From the NCBI GenBank assembly GCA_007692665.1, contig REBP01000113.1:22572-86571 (forward strand): a DNA stretch of 64,000 nt. The letters are read 5' to 3'. The first letter of the stretch is position 1; each line of letters opens with the position of its first letter. Under the pieces are notes generated by a model, which did no database searches, was not told where the DNA came from, and saw nothing but the letters and a program-made list of their open reading frames with translations. The stretch comes from Gemmatimonadales bacterium. GTDB taxonomy: Bacteria; Gemmatimonadota; Gemmatimonadetes; Longimicrobiales; Gaopeijiaceae. The position numbers and the translations under genes are program-made. Shown piece after piece: positions 54,672 to 64,000 of this stretch.

Positions 54672-55190
54672 TCAGTCCACGCTCGCTTCGCCCACGGTGG
54701 ACACATCCATGGCCCCGGCCTCGTTCATGACGGCCTTGGCGGTCTGCACCTGGTCCCGGTTGGACGTGTGGATGGAGATGAGAATGTTGCCCTCCTTGAT
54801 CTTCCCCTCGTACTGCTTTGCCTCGAACTCCGGGATTCCCATGCCGATGAGCGCTCCGGTGACGCCGCCCACGGCGCCGCCCACGGCGGCCCCACTGAGG
54901 GCAGCCATGATGGGGCCCGCCGCGACCAGCGGTCCGATTCCCGGAATCGCCAGGGCGCCGATCCCTGCGAGGTATCCGACCGTCCCCCCCGCGAGCCCGC
55001 CGATGCCGACCCCTGCGGTCGTCCCTTCCGGAGCCTTCGTGGCGTGTTCGTGGGCGAAGTCCTTCGTACCGGACTTGTCGGGCATGAGGACCGAGATGTT
55101 GTCACCGGTGAATCCAGCCACGCGGAGACGGTTCACGATCGTCTCCGTTGCGGCGCGGGAATCCACGATGCCTATGACGGCCTTGGCCAT
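54672..55190 (-). CDS. General-stress-protein-17M-like protein with glycine-zipper
   Basis: MAKAVIGIVDSRAATETIVNRLRVAGFTGDNISVLMPDKSGTKDFAHEHATKAPEGTTAGVGIGGLAGGTVGYLAGIGALAIPG. Confidence 0.8.
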   Translation of the reverse strand: MAKAVIGIVDSRAATETIVNRLRVAGFTGDNISVLMPDKSGTKDFAHEHATKAPEGTTAGVGIGGLAGGTVGYLAGIGALAIPGIGPLVAAGPIMAALSGAAVGGAVGGVTGALIGMGIPEFEAKQYEGKIKEGNILISIHTSNRDQVQTAKAVMNEAGAMDVSTVGEASVD

Positions 55191-55286
55191 GGTACTCCTC
55201 CTCTTTCCGTGAGATCGAGCCCGAGAATCGGGATCGGGTGTAGAACCGACCAGGTCGGGTGGCCGGCCGGTTCTTCCACCAGATTT

Positions 55287-55302
55287 TGCAACTATCATGC
55301 CG
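55287..55302 (-). promoter_or_regulatory. Putative sigma-54 promoter: CGGCATGATAGTTGCA
   Basis: GGCATG-N4-TTGCA; -12 C 98 nt from start 55190. Confidence 0.6.
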
Positions 55303-55564
55303 GTCATCGAGGGGCGTGAGCGGCCCGGGCCTTGCACCCGAACGCCCCGCAGGGAGGCACGATGAAGGAAAGAACTGCAGGAACTTTCGCCCCTCGGATC
55401 CTCGATCACTGCACCGCCGTGCGGCGTCGGGTTCAGGGGCAGGGGGCCGGGCCATGACCCGGATTCTCTACGCCCTGGGTGAGGGCGACGACGTCACCGC
55501 GATGAGCCGGCCCCATCTCCGCCCTGCGGATTCCGGCGCCGCAGGGCGAAGACGCCCGCCGCGA

Positions 55565-55816
55565 TCAGTCGCGGTCGGTCCGATCGTGGCCGAGTTCCTT
55601 CACGAGCTTGTTGTAGAGCCCGAGAATGAGCAGGGTGGGGGCCCACTGGCCCACGAACTGGGAATCCCGCTCCCGATCGAGGAACCGAAGCGTGAGCGAA
55701 CCCGCGATCGCGGCGCCGGCTCCCCACAGAAAGAGGTCGGACGGAAGCTTTGCCGTCTGTTCCTCGATTACCTTGGCAACGGGTCCTTCCCTGTGTCTTT
55801 CGGCAGTAGAGGCCAT
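55565..55816 (-). CDS. Small membrane protein
   Basis: MASTAERHREGPVAKVIEEQTAKLPSDLFLWGAGAAIAGSLTLRFLDRERDSQFVGQWAPTLLILGLYNKLVKELG. Confidence 0.65.
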   Translation of the reverse strand: MASTAERHREGPVAKVIEEQTAKLPSDLFLWGAGAAIAGSLTLRFLDRERDSQFVGQWAPTLLILGLYNKLVKELGHDRTDRD

Positions 55817-55892
55817 GAAATGTCTCCTGTTCGTTTCAGATGCGTACAATGCCTCGTCCCGGAACCTTCCGGGGGCATGTCCCTCCACAAGT

Positions 55893-55908
55893 CGCAGCAT
55901 CCGTGCCA
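55893..55908 (-). promoter_or_regulatory. Putative sigma-54 promoter: TGGCACGGATGCTGCG
   Basis: Perfect TGGCACG -24, CTGCG -12; -12 C 78 nt from start 55816. Confidence 0.6.
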
Positions 55909-55939
55909 CCCGTGCAGCCCGCTTCATGAGGCCCCGGAG

Positions 55940-57088
55940 ATGCAGGGATCTCCATCTTCCCCTGTAGCCGGTACATGGCGCCGGGTAACCTCTACACGCG
56001 GAAGCCCCCGCAGAGGGGGCCTCCGTCGGGGGTCCCGGGTCGCGGCACTGGCCATCGGCTCCCTGGTCACCGGCGGCGGGTTCGCCGGCCCCGTCACGGC
56101 CTCGGCCCAGGAGCCCGGGCCCGCTTCCTCCCCCACGGCGGACAGCGTCGCCGACACCGGTTCCCTGGCCGAGCACCGCGAGCTCTGTCGCCTCCCCGGG
56201 CAGGGGAACGACGTGGTGGACGCGACGCGCCGGGCCCTCGCCGAGTCCTCGTGCACCGCCGTCCTCTGGTTCGACGGCCTTTTCGGATCCGAGCGGGACC
56301 TGGCGTCCGCGAGAAGGACGTCGGGGGGAGTCGACCTTTCCGTGAGGGTGAGCGAATTCCACGGGACCGAGCCCGACGCCGGCCTGCGCCTCCGCTACGA
56401 CCTCCCGAACCTCGAGGAGCGCGTGAACGTCTTCGTCGGTCGGGGTGACGGCCGGGACGCCGTCCAGGACCGGGAGCGGCGCGGCGTGGTACGGCAGCCT
56501 TCCGGCATCCAGGAAGAGGAGGACCGCTGGATCGCCGGCCTTGGATTCCTCCCCTTCGAGAGGTGGGCCGATGCCGCCGACTTCCGCGTGGGCGTGCGGC
56601 CCGCCACCGCCCCCGTGGTCTTCGCCCAGGCGAGGTTCCAGCAGCGGCGGGCCGCGGGACCCTGGGCGGAGCTGAACGTGCGGCAGACGGTCTTCTGGGA
56701 GAACCGCGACGGCTTCGGGGTGACCGGAGGCGCCGACTACCACCACCTCGTCGGCACGCGGCACCTCCTCCACTGGGAGGCCATCGGCACCTACTCCCAG
56801 GGCAGCGAGGGTGCCGAGTGGCGGAGCGAGGCGACGGCCTGGCGAAGGTTCGGGGGGTTCCAGTCCGTAGGACTCCAGCCCTTCGCGCTGGGCGCCACCG
56901 CCCGGGAGGTCCCCCTGGAGGAGTACGGGGTCCGGGCCCGGTACCGGAGACCGCTGGGGGGTCCCACCCTCATGGGCGACTTCGTCGTGGGATACTCGTG
57001 GCCCCGGCTCGACGCGGCCACGCCGCGGGAAGGGTCGGCCCTGGCCGGCATCGGGGTTCAGCTCGTGTTCGGGCCGACGCCGCGCTGA
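55940..57088 (+). CDS. Secreted, probably outer-membrane beta-rich protein of unknown function
   Basis: Signal-peptide-like N-terminus ending ASAQE; alternating-residue segments; terminal VGYSWPRLDAA...GIGVQLVFG. Confidence 0.55.
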   Translation: MQGSPSSPVAGTWRRVTSTRGSPRRGGLRRGSRVAALAIGSLVTGGGFAGPVTASAQEPGPASSPTADSVADTGSLAEHRELCRLPGQGNDVVDATRRALAESSCTAVLWFDGLFGSERDLASARRTSGGVDLSVRVSEFHGTEPDAGLRLRYDLPNLEERVNVFVGRGDGRDAVQDRERRGVVRQPSGIQEEEDRWIAGLGFLPFERWADAADFRVGVRPATAPVVFAQARFQQRRAAGPWAELNVRQTVFWENRDGFGVTGGADYHHLVGTRHLLHWEAIGTYSQGSEGAEWRSEATAWRRFGGFQSVGLQPFALGATAREVPLEEYGVRARYRRPLGGPTLMGDFVVGYSWPRLDAATPREGSALAGIGVQLVFGPTPR

Positions 57089-58494
57089 GCGTCGCCGATG
57101 TCGACCTGGATGTTCCGCCACTTCTGCTGCCGGAAGCGCGCCACGCTGAGCACCGCACGCGTGAAGTGCCCCAGCACGATGGCGAGCCAGATGTCGGAGG
57201 GATCGAGGCCCCGCACCGCGTCGATGACGGCACACATCCCCACCGGGATCACCACCTGCGACACGATGGAGATGTAGAGCGGGCTCCGGGTGTCGCCGGT
57301 CCCCTGGAGCCCCCCGGTATACGTGAGCGCCACGGTGATGAAGAACCCCGACACCGCCAGGTACCGGAGGAGCTGGACGCTCAGGTCCACCACCGCCGGG
57401 TCGTCCATGCCGAAGATCCCCAGCAGGAGCTGGGGCGCCGCCAGGAAGATCCCGCCCACGAGGGCCGCGCCGGCGAGACCGATCCCGGCGGCGGCCCGCA
57501 CCCCCTCCACCGACCGCTCGGGCTTTCCGGCCCCCAGGTTCTGCCCGGCCATGGCCGCGGCGGCCCCCATGAGTCCCACCGAGGTCCACGACACGAGGGA
57601 AAAGAGCTGGGTGTAGGTCACCGTGTAGGCGGCCTGCGCCTCGGCGCTCTGTTCCAGCGAGCCCACGAAGCGGAGAAGGAGCACGCCCCCGACGTTCATG
57701 GCCACCCCCTGGATTCCCGCCGGAATGCCGAAGTGGAAGAGCTGCCGGATGATGCCCAGGTCCGGGCGCCACGACATGGCGCGGTCGAAGGTGATGACCT
57801 GCCCGCCGGTGAAGAAGAGGGCCACGGTGACGATGCTCACCGCCGCGCCGGCGATGACGGTGCCCATGGCGGCCCCGGTGGTCCCGAAGGCCGGGATGGG
57901 CCCCAGTCCGCGGATGAGCACCACGTTCAGGACCAGGTTCAGGAGCGTGTACCAGATCCCCAGCCGCATGGGGGTGCGCGCATCCCCCGCCGACCGGAAC
58001 GCCCCGCTCAGCATGAAGAACATCATCATGCCGAAGTTGAAGACGAACATGATGCGGAGGTACGGGAGCGCCTCGACCTGGACCTCGGCGGTGGCGTTCA
58101 CGAGCCCGAGGAGCGCCGGGCTGAGCAGGTAGCCCACCGGGGCGACGACCGCCAGCGAGAGGATGGAGGTGGTGAGGAAGGCCTGGTAGACCGTGCGGTT
58201 CACCCTGTCCGGATCGTCGGCCCCGGCGAATCGGGCCACCAGCACGCCCATCCCCGTGAAGATCGAACTCAGGAAGACCACCACCACCAGGAAGATCTGC
58301 CACGACACCCCGATGGCGGCGTTCCCCACGTATCCCACGTAGTGCCCGACCATGGCGTGGTCCACGATCCCCTGGAGCCCGCCGACCACGTTCAGGATCA
58401 CCGTGGGCCACGCGAGGCGCCACACGGCGCGCGCCACCGACCCCTCCACGATGGAGCGGTCGAAGGCCTTCCGCGGGCGGGGGTTGTCGGCCAA
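57058..58494 (-). CDS. MATE-family efflux transporter
   Basis: LAWPTVILNVVGGLQGIVDHAMVGHYVGYVGNAAIGVSWQI; GAFRSAGDARTPM; VGLMGAAAAMAGQNLGAGKPERS. Confidence 0.92.
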   Translation of the reverse strand: MADNPRPRKAFDRSIVEGSVARAVWRLAWPTVILNVVGGLQGIVDHAMVGHYVGYVGNAAIGVSWQIFLVVVVFLSSIFTGMGVLVARFAGADDPDRVNRTVYQAFLTTSILSLAVVAPVGYLLSPALLGLVNATAEVQVEALPYLRIMFVFNFGMMMFFMLSGAFRSAGDARTPMRLGIWYTLLNLVLNVVLIRGLGPIPAFGTTGAAMGTVIAGAAVSIVTVALFFTGGQVITFDRAMSWRPDLGIIRQLFHFGIPAGIQGVAMNVGGVLLLRFVGSLEQSAEAQAAYTVTYTQLFSLVSWTSVGLMGAAAAMAGQNLGAGKPERSVEGVRAAAGIGLAGAALVGGIFLAAPQLLLGIFGMDDPAVVDLSVQLLRYLAVSGFFITVALTYTGGLQGTGDTRSPLYISIVSQVVIPVGMCAVIDAVRGLDPSDIWLAIVLGHFTRAVLSVARFRQQKWRNIQVDIGDAQRGVGPNTS

Positions 58495-58509
58495 GGGGGA
58501 TGCCCGGGG

Positions 58510-60762
58510 TCAGGCCCCGTTCGCCATCCCGTCGATGATGCGGTTCAGCGTGTCGCTGGGGCGCATGGCGGTGGCGGCCCGTTCGGGGTCGGGGCGGAAG
58601 TGGCCCCCGAGGTCCTGGGGCGAGCCCTGCGCTGCGGCGAGTTCCTCGAGGATGCGGGGTTCGCCTTCCTCCAGCGCCTCCGCCACGGACCGGAAGCGCT
58701 CGGCCAGCCCGGGCACCCGGTCCTGGTCGGCCACGGCCCGTGCCCAGTAGGCGGTCAGGTGGAAGATGCTCCCCCGGGTGTCCAGCTCACCCACTTTCCG
58801 CTTCGGCGAACGGGCCTCGTCCAGGTATCGGGCAGTGGCGGCATCCAGCGCATCCCCCAGAACGGAGGCTGCGGGATTCCCGAAGCCCTCGCCCAGGTGC
58901 TGGAACGAGGCCGAAAGGGCCATGAACTCGCCCAGCGAGTCCCATCGCAGGTGACCCTCGGCCACGAACTGCTGGACATGCTTCGGGGCCGACCCCCCGG
59001 CGCCCGTCTCGAAGAGCCCGCCCCCGTTCAGCAGGGGGACGACGGAGAGCATGCGCGCGCTGGTCCCGATCTCGAGGATGGGGAAGAGATCGGTGAGGTA
59101 GTCCCGGAGGACGTTCCCGGTGACGGAGATCGTGTCCTCGCCGCGGCGGATCCGCTCCAGGGCGTGGCGGGTGGCCTCCACCGGCGAGAGGATGTGGATC
59201 TCGAGGCCCTCGGTGCTCCCCTGCACCACCTCCGGGTCCGCCAGGTACGCTTCCACCTTGGCGATGAGTTCGGCGTCGTGGGCACGGTCCCGGTCCAGCC
59301 AGAAGACCGCTGGCGCCCCGGTGGCCCGCGCCCGGTTCACCGCGAGCTTCACCCAGTCGCGCACCGCCACGTCCTTCGTCTGGCAGGCCCGCCAGATGTC
59401 ACCGGCCTCCACCTCGTGCTCGAGCAGGGTGCGGCCGTCCGCGTCCACGATCCGCACGGTGCCGGCGGCGGCAATCTCGAAGGTCTTGTCGTGGGAGCCG
59501 TACTCCTCGGCCTTCTGGGCCATGAGCCCCACGTTCGAGACGCTCCCCATGGTGGCGGGATCGAAGGCGCCGTTCTCCTGGCAGTCCCGGATGACGACGT
59601 CGAAGACCCCGGCGTAGCTCGAGTCGGGGATCACGGCCTTCGCGTCCTGGAGTTCGCCGGCGCGGTTCCACATCCGGCCGCCGTCGCGGATCATGGGGGG
59701 CATGGAGGCGTCGATGATGACGTCGCTCGGCACGTGCAGGTTCGTGATCCCCTTCCCCGAGTCCACCATGGCGAGGGCGGGTCCCTCCTGGTACGCGGCC
59801 TCGAGATCGGCCTCGATGGCCGACCGCTCCGCCTCCGGCAGGTCACGGATGCGGGTGTCGAGGCTCGAGATGCCGTCGTTCGGGTTCACCCCCAGGCGCG
59901 CCAGCGTCGGGCCGTGGTTTTCGAAGACGGGCCCGAGGAAGACCCGGACCGCGTGACCGAAGATGATGGGGTCCGAAACCTTCATCATCGTGGCCTTCAT
60001 GTGCAGGGAGAAGAGCACGCCCCGGTCCTTCGCATCCCGCATCTCGGCCTCCAGGAAGCGCACCAGCGCCGCCCGGCTCATGCAGGTGGCATCGAGGACC
60101 TCGCCCGTGCGGAGGGCGAGCCCGTCCTTCAGGACCGAGACCTCGCCCCCCCCGGCGACGTGCTCGATGCGGACCGTGGTGGCATCCTCGAGCGTCACCG
60201 ACCGCTCCCGGTGGCGGAAATCCCCGGCCGTCATGGAGGCCACGTGGGCCTTCGAGTCGGGGGCCCAGGGCTCCATGGGAGGCGGGTTCTTCCGGGCGTA
60301 GGCCTTCACCGACGCCGGGGCGCGCCGGTCCGAGTTCCCCTGCCGGAGGACCGGGTTCACCGCGCTCCCCTTCACCCGGTCGTAGCGGGCCCGGATCTCC
60401 TGCGCCTCGGGGGAGTCGGCGTTGTCGGGGTAGTCCGGGACCGCGTATCCCTGGTGCTGGAGCTCGGCGATGCAGGCCTTGAGCTGCGGGAGCGAGGCGC
60501 TGATGTTCGGCAGCTTGATGATGTTGGCTTCGGGGAGTTCCACCAGGCGGCCGAGCTCGGCCAGGTCGTCCGGGATTCGCTGGTGCTCGCCCAGGTGGTC
60601 GGGGAAGGCCGCGAGGACCCGGCTCGCCAGCGAGATGTCCCGCGTTTCCACCGGCACCCCGGCGGCGGCGGCGAAGGCCCGGATCACCGGAAGGAAGGCG
60701 TGGGTGGCCAGGGCCGGGGCTTCGTCGGTCCAGGTGTAGATGAGCGGGGGCGAAGTGGGCAC
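58510..60762 (-). CDS. icd: Monomeric NADP-dependent isocitrate dehydrogenase
   Basis: [77 protein letters not shown]. Confidence 0.96.
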   Translation of the reverse strand: MPTSPPLIYTWTDEAPALATHAFLPVIRAFAAAAGVPVETRDISLASRVLAAFPDHLGEHQRIPDDLAELGRLVELPEANIIKLPNISASLPQLKACIAELQHQGYAVPDYPDNADSPEAQEIRARYDRVKGSAVNPVLRQGNSDRRAPASVKAYARKNPPPMEPWAPDSKAHVASMTAGDFRHRERSVTLEDATTVRIEHVAGGGEVSVLKDGLALRTGEVLDATCMSRAALVRFLEAEMRDAKDRGVLFSLHMKATMMKVSDPIIFGHAVRVFLGPVFENHGPTLARLGVNPNDGISSLDTRIRDLPEAERSAIEADLEAAYQEGPALAMVDSGKGITNLHVPSDVIIDASMPPMIRDGGRMWNRAGELQDAKAVIPDSSYAGVFDVVIRDCQENGAFDPATMGSVSNVGLMAQKAEEYGSHDKTFEIAAAGTVRIVDADGRTLLEHEVEAGDIWRACQTKDVAVRDWVKLAVNRARATGAPAVFWLDRDRAHDAELIAKVEAYLADPEVVQGSTEGLEIHILSPVEATRHALERIRRGEDTISVTGNVLRDYLTDLFPILEIGTSARMLSVVPLLNGGGLFETGAGGSAPKHVQQFVAEGHLRWDSLGEFMALSASFQHLGEGFGNPAASVLGDALDAATARYLDEARSPKRKVGELDTRGSIFHLTAYWARAVADQDRVPGLAERFRSVAEALEEGEPRILEELAAAQGSPQDLGGHFRPDPERAATAMRPSDTLNRIIDGMANGA

Positions 60763-60877
60763 GATGGGCTCTCGGAAGGCGGGGAGTCTGCGATGGGCGA
60801 TGCGACAGGGTGAGCGACTGAGGCACTGTGATGGGGTATTCTAGGGAATCCGCGCCGAGAGGCCAGTCGGCGACGCA

Positions 60878-61771
60878 TCAGGGCGCATCGAAGACCCCGC
60901 TGGAGAGGTACCGGTCACCCCGGTCGCAGATGATGGCCACGATGACGGCGTCCTCGGTGGTCGCCGCCACCCGGAGCGCCCCGGCGATGGCGCCCCCCGA
61001 GCTCACCCCGCCGAAGATCCCCTCCTCGCGGGCCAGGCGGCGCATGGTGTCCTCGGCCTCGGACTGGTCGATCTCGAGGACCTCGTCCACCCGCTCCGGC
61101 TCGAAGAAGGCAGGAAGGTAGGCCGCGGGCCAGCGGCGGATCCCCGAGATGCGGGAGCCTTCGGTGGGCTGGAGCCCGATGATGCGGATGCCCGGGTTCC
61201 TCGACTTCAGGTAGCGGCTCACCCCCATGATGGTCCCCGTGGTGCCCATGGAGCTCACGAAGTGGGTGATCCGCCCCCCGGTCTGCGCCCAGATCTCGGG
61301 ACCGGTGGCGGCGAAGTGGCCCGCCGGGTTGTCGGGGTTCGCGAACTGGTTGAGCACCCTTCCCTTCCCCTCCCGCTCCATCTGAAGCGCCAGGTCCCGT
61401 GCGCCCTCCATGGAGGCCTCGGCGGAGACCAGGATCAGCTCCGCCCCGTACGCGGTGACGGCGGCCTTCCGCTCGGCGGTGCTGTTGTCGGGCATGACGA
61501 GGACCATGCGGTACCCGAGAACCGCCGCCGCCATGGCCAGCGCGATCCCGGTGTTTCCGGAGGTCGCCTCGACGAGGGTGTCGCCGGGTCGGATCTCTCC
61601 CCGCTCCTCGGCCCCGCGGAGCATGGCGAAGGCCGCCCGGTCCTTCACCGAACCGGCGGGGTTCTGCCCCTCCAGCTTGCCGAGGATCGTGTTGCCGCGC
61701 CCCGCGGTCATGCGCTGGAGACGAACCAGCGGCGTTCCGCCGACCAGGTCGGCCACGGTGGGGAAGGTCAC
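60878..61771 (-). CDS. cysM: Cysteine synthase B
   Basis: LVGGTPLVRLQRM, KLEGQNPAGSVKDRAA, VEATSGNTGIALAMAAAVLGY, GTTGTIMGVSRYLK, GIFGGVSSGGAIAGAL. Confidence 0.93.
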   Translation of the reverse strand: MTFPTVADLVGGTPLVRLQRMTAGRGNTILGKLEGQNPAGSVKDRAAFAMLRGAEERGEIRPGDTLVEATSGNTGIALAMAAAVLGYRMVLVMPDNSTAERKAAVTAYGAELILVSAEASMEGARDLALQMEREGKGRVLNQFANPDNPAGHFAATGPEIWAQTGGRITHFVSSMGTTGTIMGVSRYLKSRNPGIRIIGLQPTEGSRISGIRRWPAAYLPAFFEPERVDEVLEIDQSEAEDTMRRLAREEGIFGGVSSGGAIAGALRVAATTEDAVIVAIICDRGDRYLSSGVFDAP

Positions 61772-61785
61772 GGGGATGCGCGGCG

Positions 61786-62259
61786 TCAGGCGAGGACGGA
61801 CTGGTCGCCCTCGTCGGCGGCCAGCTCCCCCAGGGCCGCGGCCAGGTACGCCGCCCGTCTCTCGCGATCGGTGTCGCCTTCGGCCTCGGCCCGTGCCCGG
61901 GTCTGTTCCACCTGCCGGCGGAAGCGGTCGAGGTACCACGACAGCCGCCGGGGATACGGATCCACCGTGTGCAGCAGGATGCGGAGGAGCACCCCCGCCA
62001 CCGGCAGCGCCACCGACAGCCAGAAGAACTGGAAGATCACGATGAGCGACGCCAGCATGAGGAGGAGCCAGAGTTCCGACGCCACCAGCGACGGCCACCC
62101 CCGTGCCAGCAGCGACCGGGCCGACGTCACCGCCGACGCCGACGGCACGCCGGGAAGGACGGCGACGAGCGCCCGCTGCTCCGCCGCCCGGATCCGGTGT
62201 CCGAGAGGCGAGAAGAAGGCGTAGACCAGGGTGAGGAGGACGGCGACGAACACGGGCAT
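61786..62259 (-). CDS. Small membrane protein of unknown function
   Basis: Hydrophobic segments plus acidic C-terminal coil. Confidence 0.6.
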   Translation of the reverse strand: MPVFVAVLLTLVYAFFSPLGHRIRAAEQRALVAVLPGVPSASAVTSARSLLARGWPSLVASELWLLLMLASLIVIFQFFWLSVALPVAGVLLRILLHTVDPYPRRLSWYLDRFRRQVEQTRARAEAEGDTDRERRAAYLAAALGELAADEGDQSVLA

Positions 62260-62322
62260 GCACCAAACTCTCGAATTCCGGCCCCCCTCGCCAGAACCCT
62301 CGCAGGATTATACGATGGGCGG

Positions 62323-64000
62323 ATGATTTCATCGAAGCGGTTGGCCACGGCCATGGCGGTGCTCTTCCCGGTCTTGATGCCGGGTCTCTGGGGATGCGGC
62401 ACGGGCGCGGCGGCGCCGCCCGGTCCGGCTCCGGCCCCCTCGTCGGACGCGACCCCAGCCGCGACGTCGGCAGCGGACGCCGCCCCGGCGACGGAGAGCC
62501 AGCCCGGCCTCTTCACGCTGCACCTCCCGGGCGACCGCCTCCATTTCGAACTCCCGGACTCGATCTTCGGTCGGGACATTCTCCTCATCAGCCAGATCGC
62601 CGGCTCGCCCGAGAACTTCAGCGCCTTCCTGAACTCCGGCACCAACGTGGCCGAGCAGGTCGTGCGGTGGGAGCGCCGGGGAGACCGGGTGCTGCTGCGC
62701 ACCGTCACCTTCTCGAACGTCGCCGCAGATTCGCTCCCCATCGCCCGCTCGGTGGCGGCGAACACCTTCGCCCCGGTGATCCGGAGCTTCAGCGTGGAAC
62801 GCGAGGTCGACGGCGGCGTGGTCATCGACGTCACCGGCCTCTTCGAGACCGACGTGGAGGCCATCGCCGCGCTCCAGGGCGGACAGCGCAACCAGTACGG
62901 CGTGCGCCGGCTGGACCCGACCCGGACCTTCATCGACTCGGCCCGGTCCTTTCCGCTGAACGTCGAGATCCGCCACACCCTGACCTACGAGGCCTCGAGC
63001 CCGCCGAGCCAGGCCCGCACCGGCACGATCTCGGTGCAGATGGCCCAGTCCTTCGTGCTCCTCCCCGCCGAGCCCATGCGCCACCGCTTCCACGACCCCA
63101 GGGTGGGCTGGTTCACGGTGAACCAGGTGGACTTCGGCTCTCCCGAGTACAAGGCCGACACCCGGCGCCTCATCCGCAGGTGGCGCCTTGAACCGTCGGA
63201 TGCCGCGGCGTACGCCCGTGGTGAACTCGTGGAGCCGGTGCAGCCCATCGTCTTCTACCTGGATCCCGGCACCCCCGACGAGTGGGCGCCGTACATCCGG
63301 CAGGGCGTCGAGGACTGGCAGCCCGCCTTCGAGGGGGCCGGGTTCCGGAACGCCATCGTCGTCCGGGACATTCCCACCCCCGACGAGGACCCGGACTTCT
63401 CCCCCGAGGACGTCCGCTACAACATGGTCCGCTACACCGCCAACATGACCCGGAACGCGGTGGGTCCGAGCGTGTCGGACCCGCGGTCCGGCGAGATCAT
63501 CGCATCCGACATCAACTGGTACCACAACCACCTGCGCTCCTACCGGAACCGGCTCATGATCGAGACCGGTGCCGCGAACCCCGCGGGCCGATCCCTCCGC
63601 ATGGACATCGACTACATCGGGGAGGCGGTGCGCCAGGTCATCGCCCACGAGATCGGCCACGCGCTGGGGCTCCCCCACAACATGATCGCGAGCTCCGCCT
63701 TCCCCGTGGACTCGCTCCGCTCCCCCACCTTCACCGCCGAGAACGGGGTGGCCGCGTCGGTCATGGACTATGCCCGGCAGAACTACGTGGCCCAGCCCGG
63801 CGACGGCGTGGAGCGCTTCATCCGCGGCATCGGGCCCTATGACCACTACTCGGTGGCGTGGGGCTACCGGGTCATTCCCGACGCCGCCACCCCCGACGAG
63901 GAGCGGGCCACGCTGGACCGCTGGATCCGGGACCGCGCCGACGATCCCCGCTACTGGTTCGGGCAGCAGGGCTACAACCTGGACCCCAGGAACCAGACCG
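62323..64000 (+). CDS. Zinc-dependent metalloprotease (DUF5117/DUF4953-like), 3'-truncated by window; absent from supplied ORF track
   Basis: Lipoprotein-like signal MISSKRLATAMAVLFPVLMPGLWGC; HEIGHALGLPHN zinc motif; open to window end. Confidence 0.88.
   Translation, partial: MISSKRLATAMAVLFPVLMPGLWGCGTGAAAPPGPAPAPSSDATPAATSAADAAPATESQPGLFTLHLPGDRLHFELPDSIFGRDILLISQIAGSPENFSAFLNSGTNVAEQVVRWERRGDRVLLRTVTFSNVAADSLPIARSVAANTFAPVIRSFSVEREVDGGVVIDVTGLFETDVEAIAALQGGQRNQYGVRRLDPTRTFIDSARSFPLNVEIRHTLTYEASSPPSQARTGTISVQMAQSFVLLPAEPMRHRFHDPRVGWFTVNQVDFGSPEYKADTRRLIRRWRLEPSDAAAYARGELVEPVQPIVFYLDPGTPDEWAPYIRQGVEDWQPAFEGAGFRNAIVVRDIPTPDEDPDFSPEDVRYNMVRYTANMTRNAVGPSVSDPRSGEIIASDINWYHNHLRSYRNRLMIETGAANPAGRSLRMDIDYIGEAVRQVIAHEIGHALGLPHNMIASSAFPVDSLRSPTFTAENGVAASVMDYARQNYVAQPGDGVERFIRGIGPYDHYSVAWGYRVIPDAATPDEERATLDRWIRDRADDPRYWFGQQGYNLDPRNQT

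Noticed and set aside
56563-60813. 1416-aa plus-strand ORF antisense to MATE and icd
   Set aside because: Spurious; covers two well-supported minus-strand genes.
62307-62312. TATAAT on minus strand upstream of 62259 gene
   Set aside because: Perfect -10 hexamer, but no convincing -35 at 16-18 nt, so not claimed as a feature.

Overview
High-GC bacterial chromosome segment (taxon not resolved from sequence alone), gene-dense, with no rRNA, tRNA, CRISPR array or transposase recognised. Main blocks: (1) 3' end of a large-subunit catalase; (2) a three-gene operon of SbnA-like PLP synthase, FAD/NAD(P)-binding protein and PLP decarboxylase (Y4yA-like); (3) DUF892 ferritin-like, MscS, SRPBCC, CYP152-type P450 and UspA genes; (4) a 20-kb alpha-glucan/trehalose cluster (GlgP, GlgX, TreY, TreZ, GlgB, MalQ, TreS-maltokinase, GlgE), with OtsA/GT20 and GH15 further on; (5) a polyprenyl-phosphate-sugar locus (GT2, several GT-C-like membrane proteins, UbiA-type DPPR synthase, DprE2, DprE1) suggesting decaprenyl-phospho-arabinose-type chemistry; (6) two ASRT (sensory rhodopsin transducer)-like genes with no rhodopsin in the window; (7) stress/envelope genes, MATE, monomeric IDH, CysM and a truncated zinc metalloprotease. 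The most notable non-coding signal is a recurring motif, [T/C]GG-N8-[T/C]TGC[A/G], matching sigma-54 -24/-12 promoters. It occurs upstream of at least 15 transcription units on both strands, and six sites lie exactly 54 nt from the start codon. This points to an RpoN-controlled stress/storage/envelope regulon.
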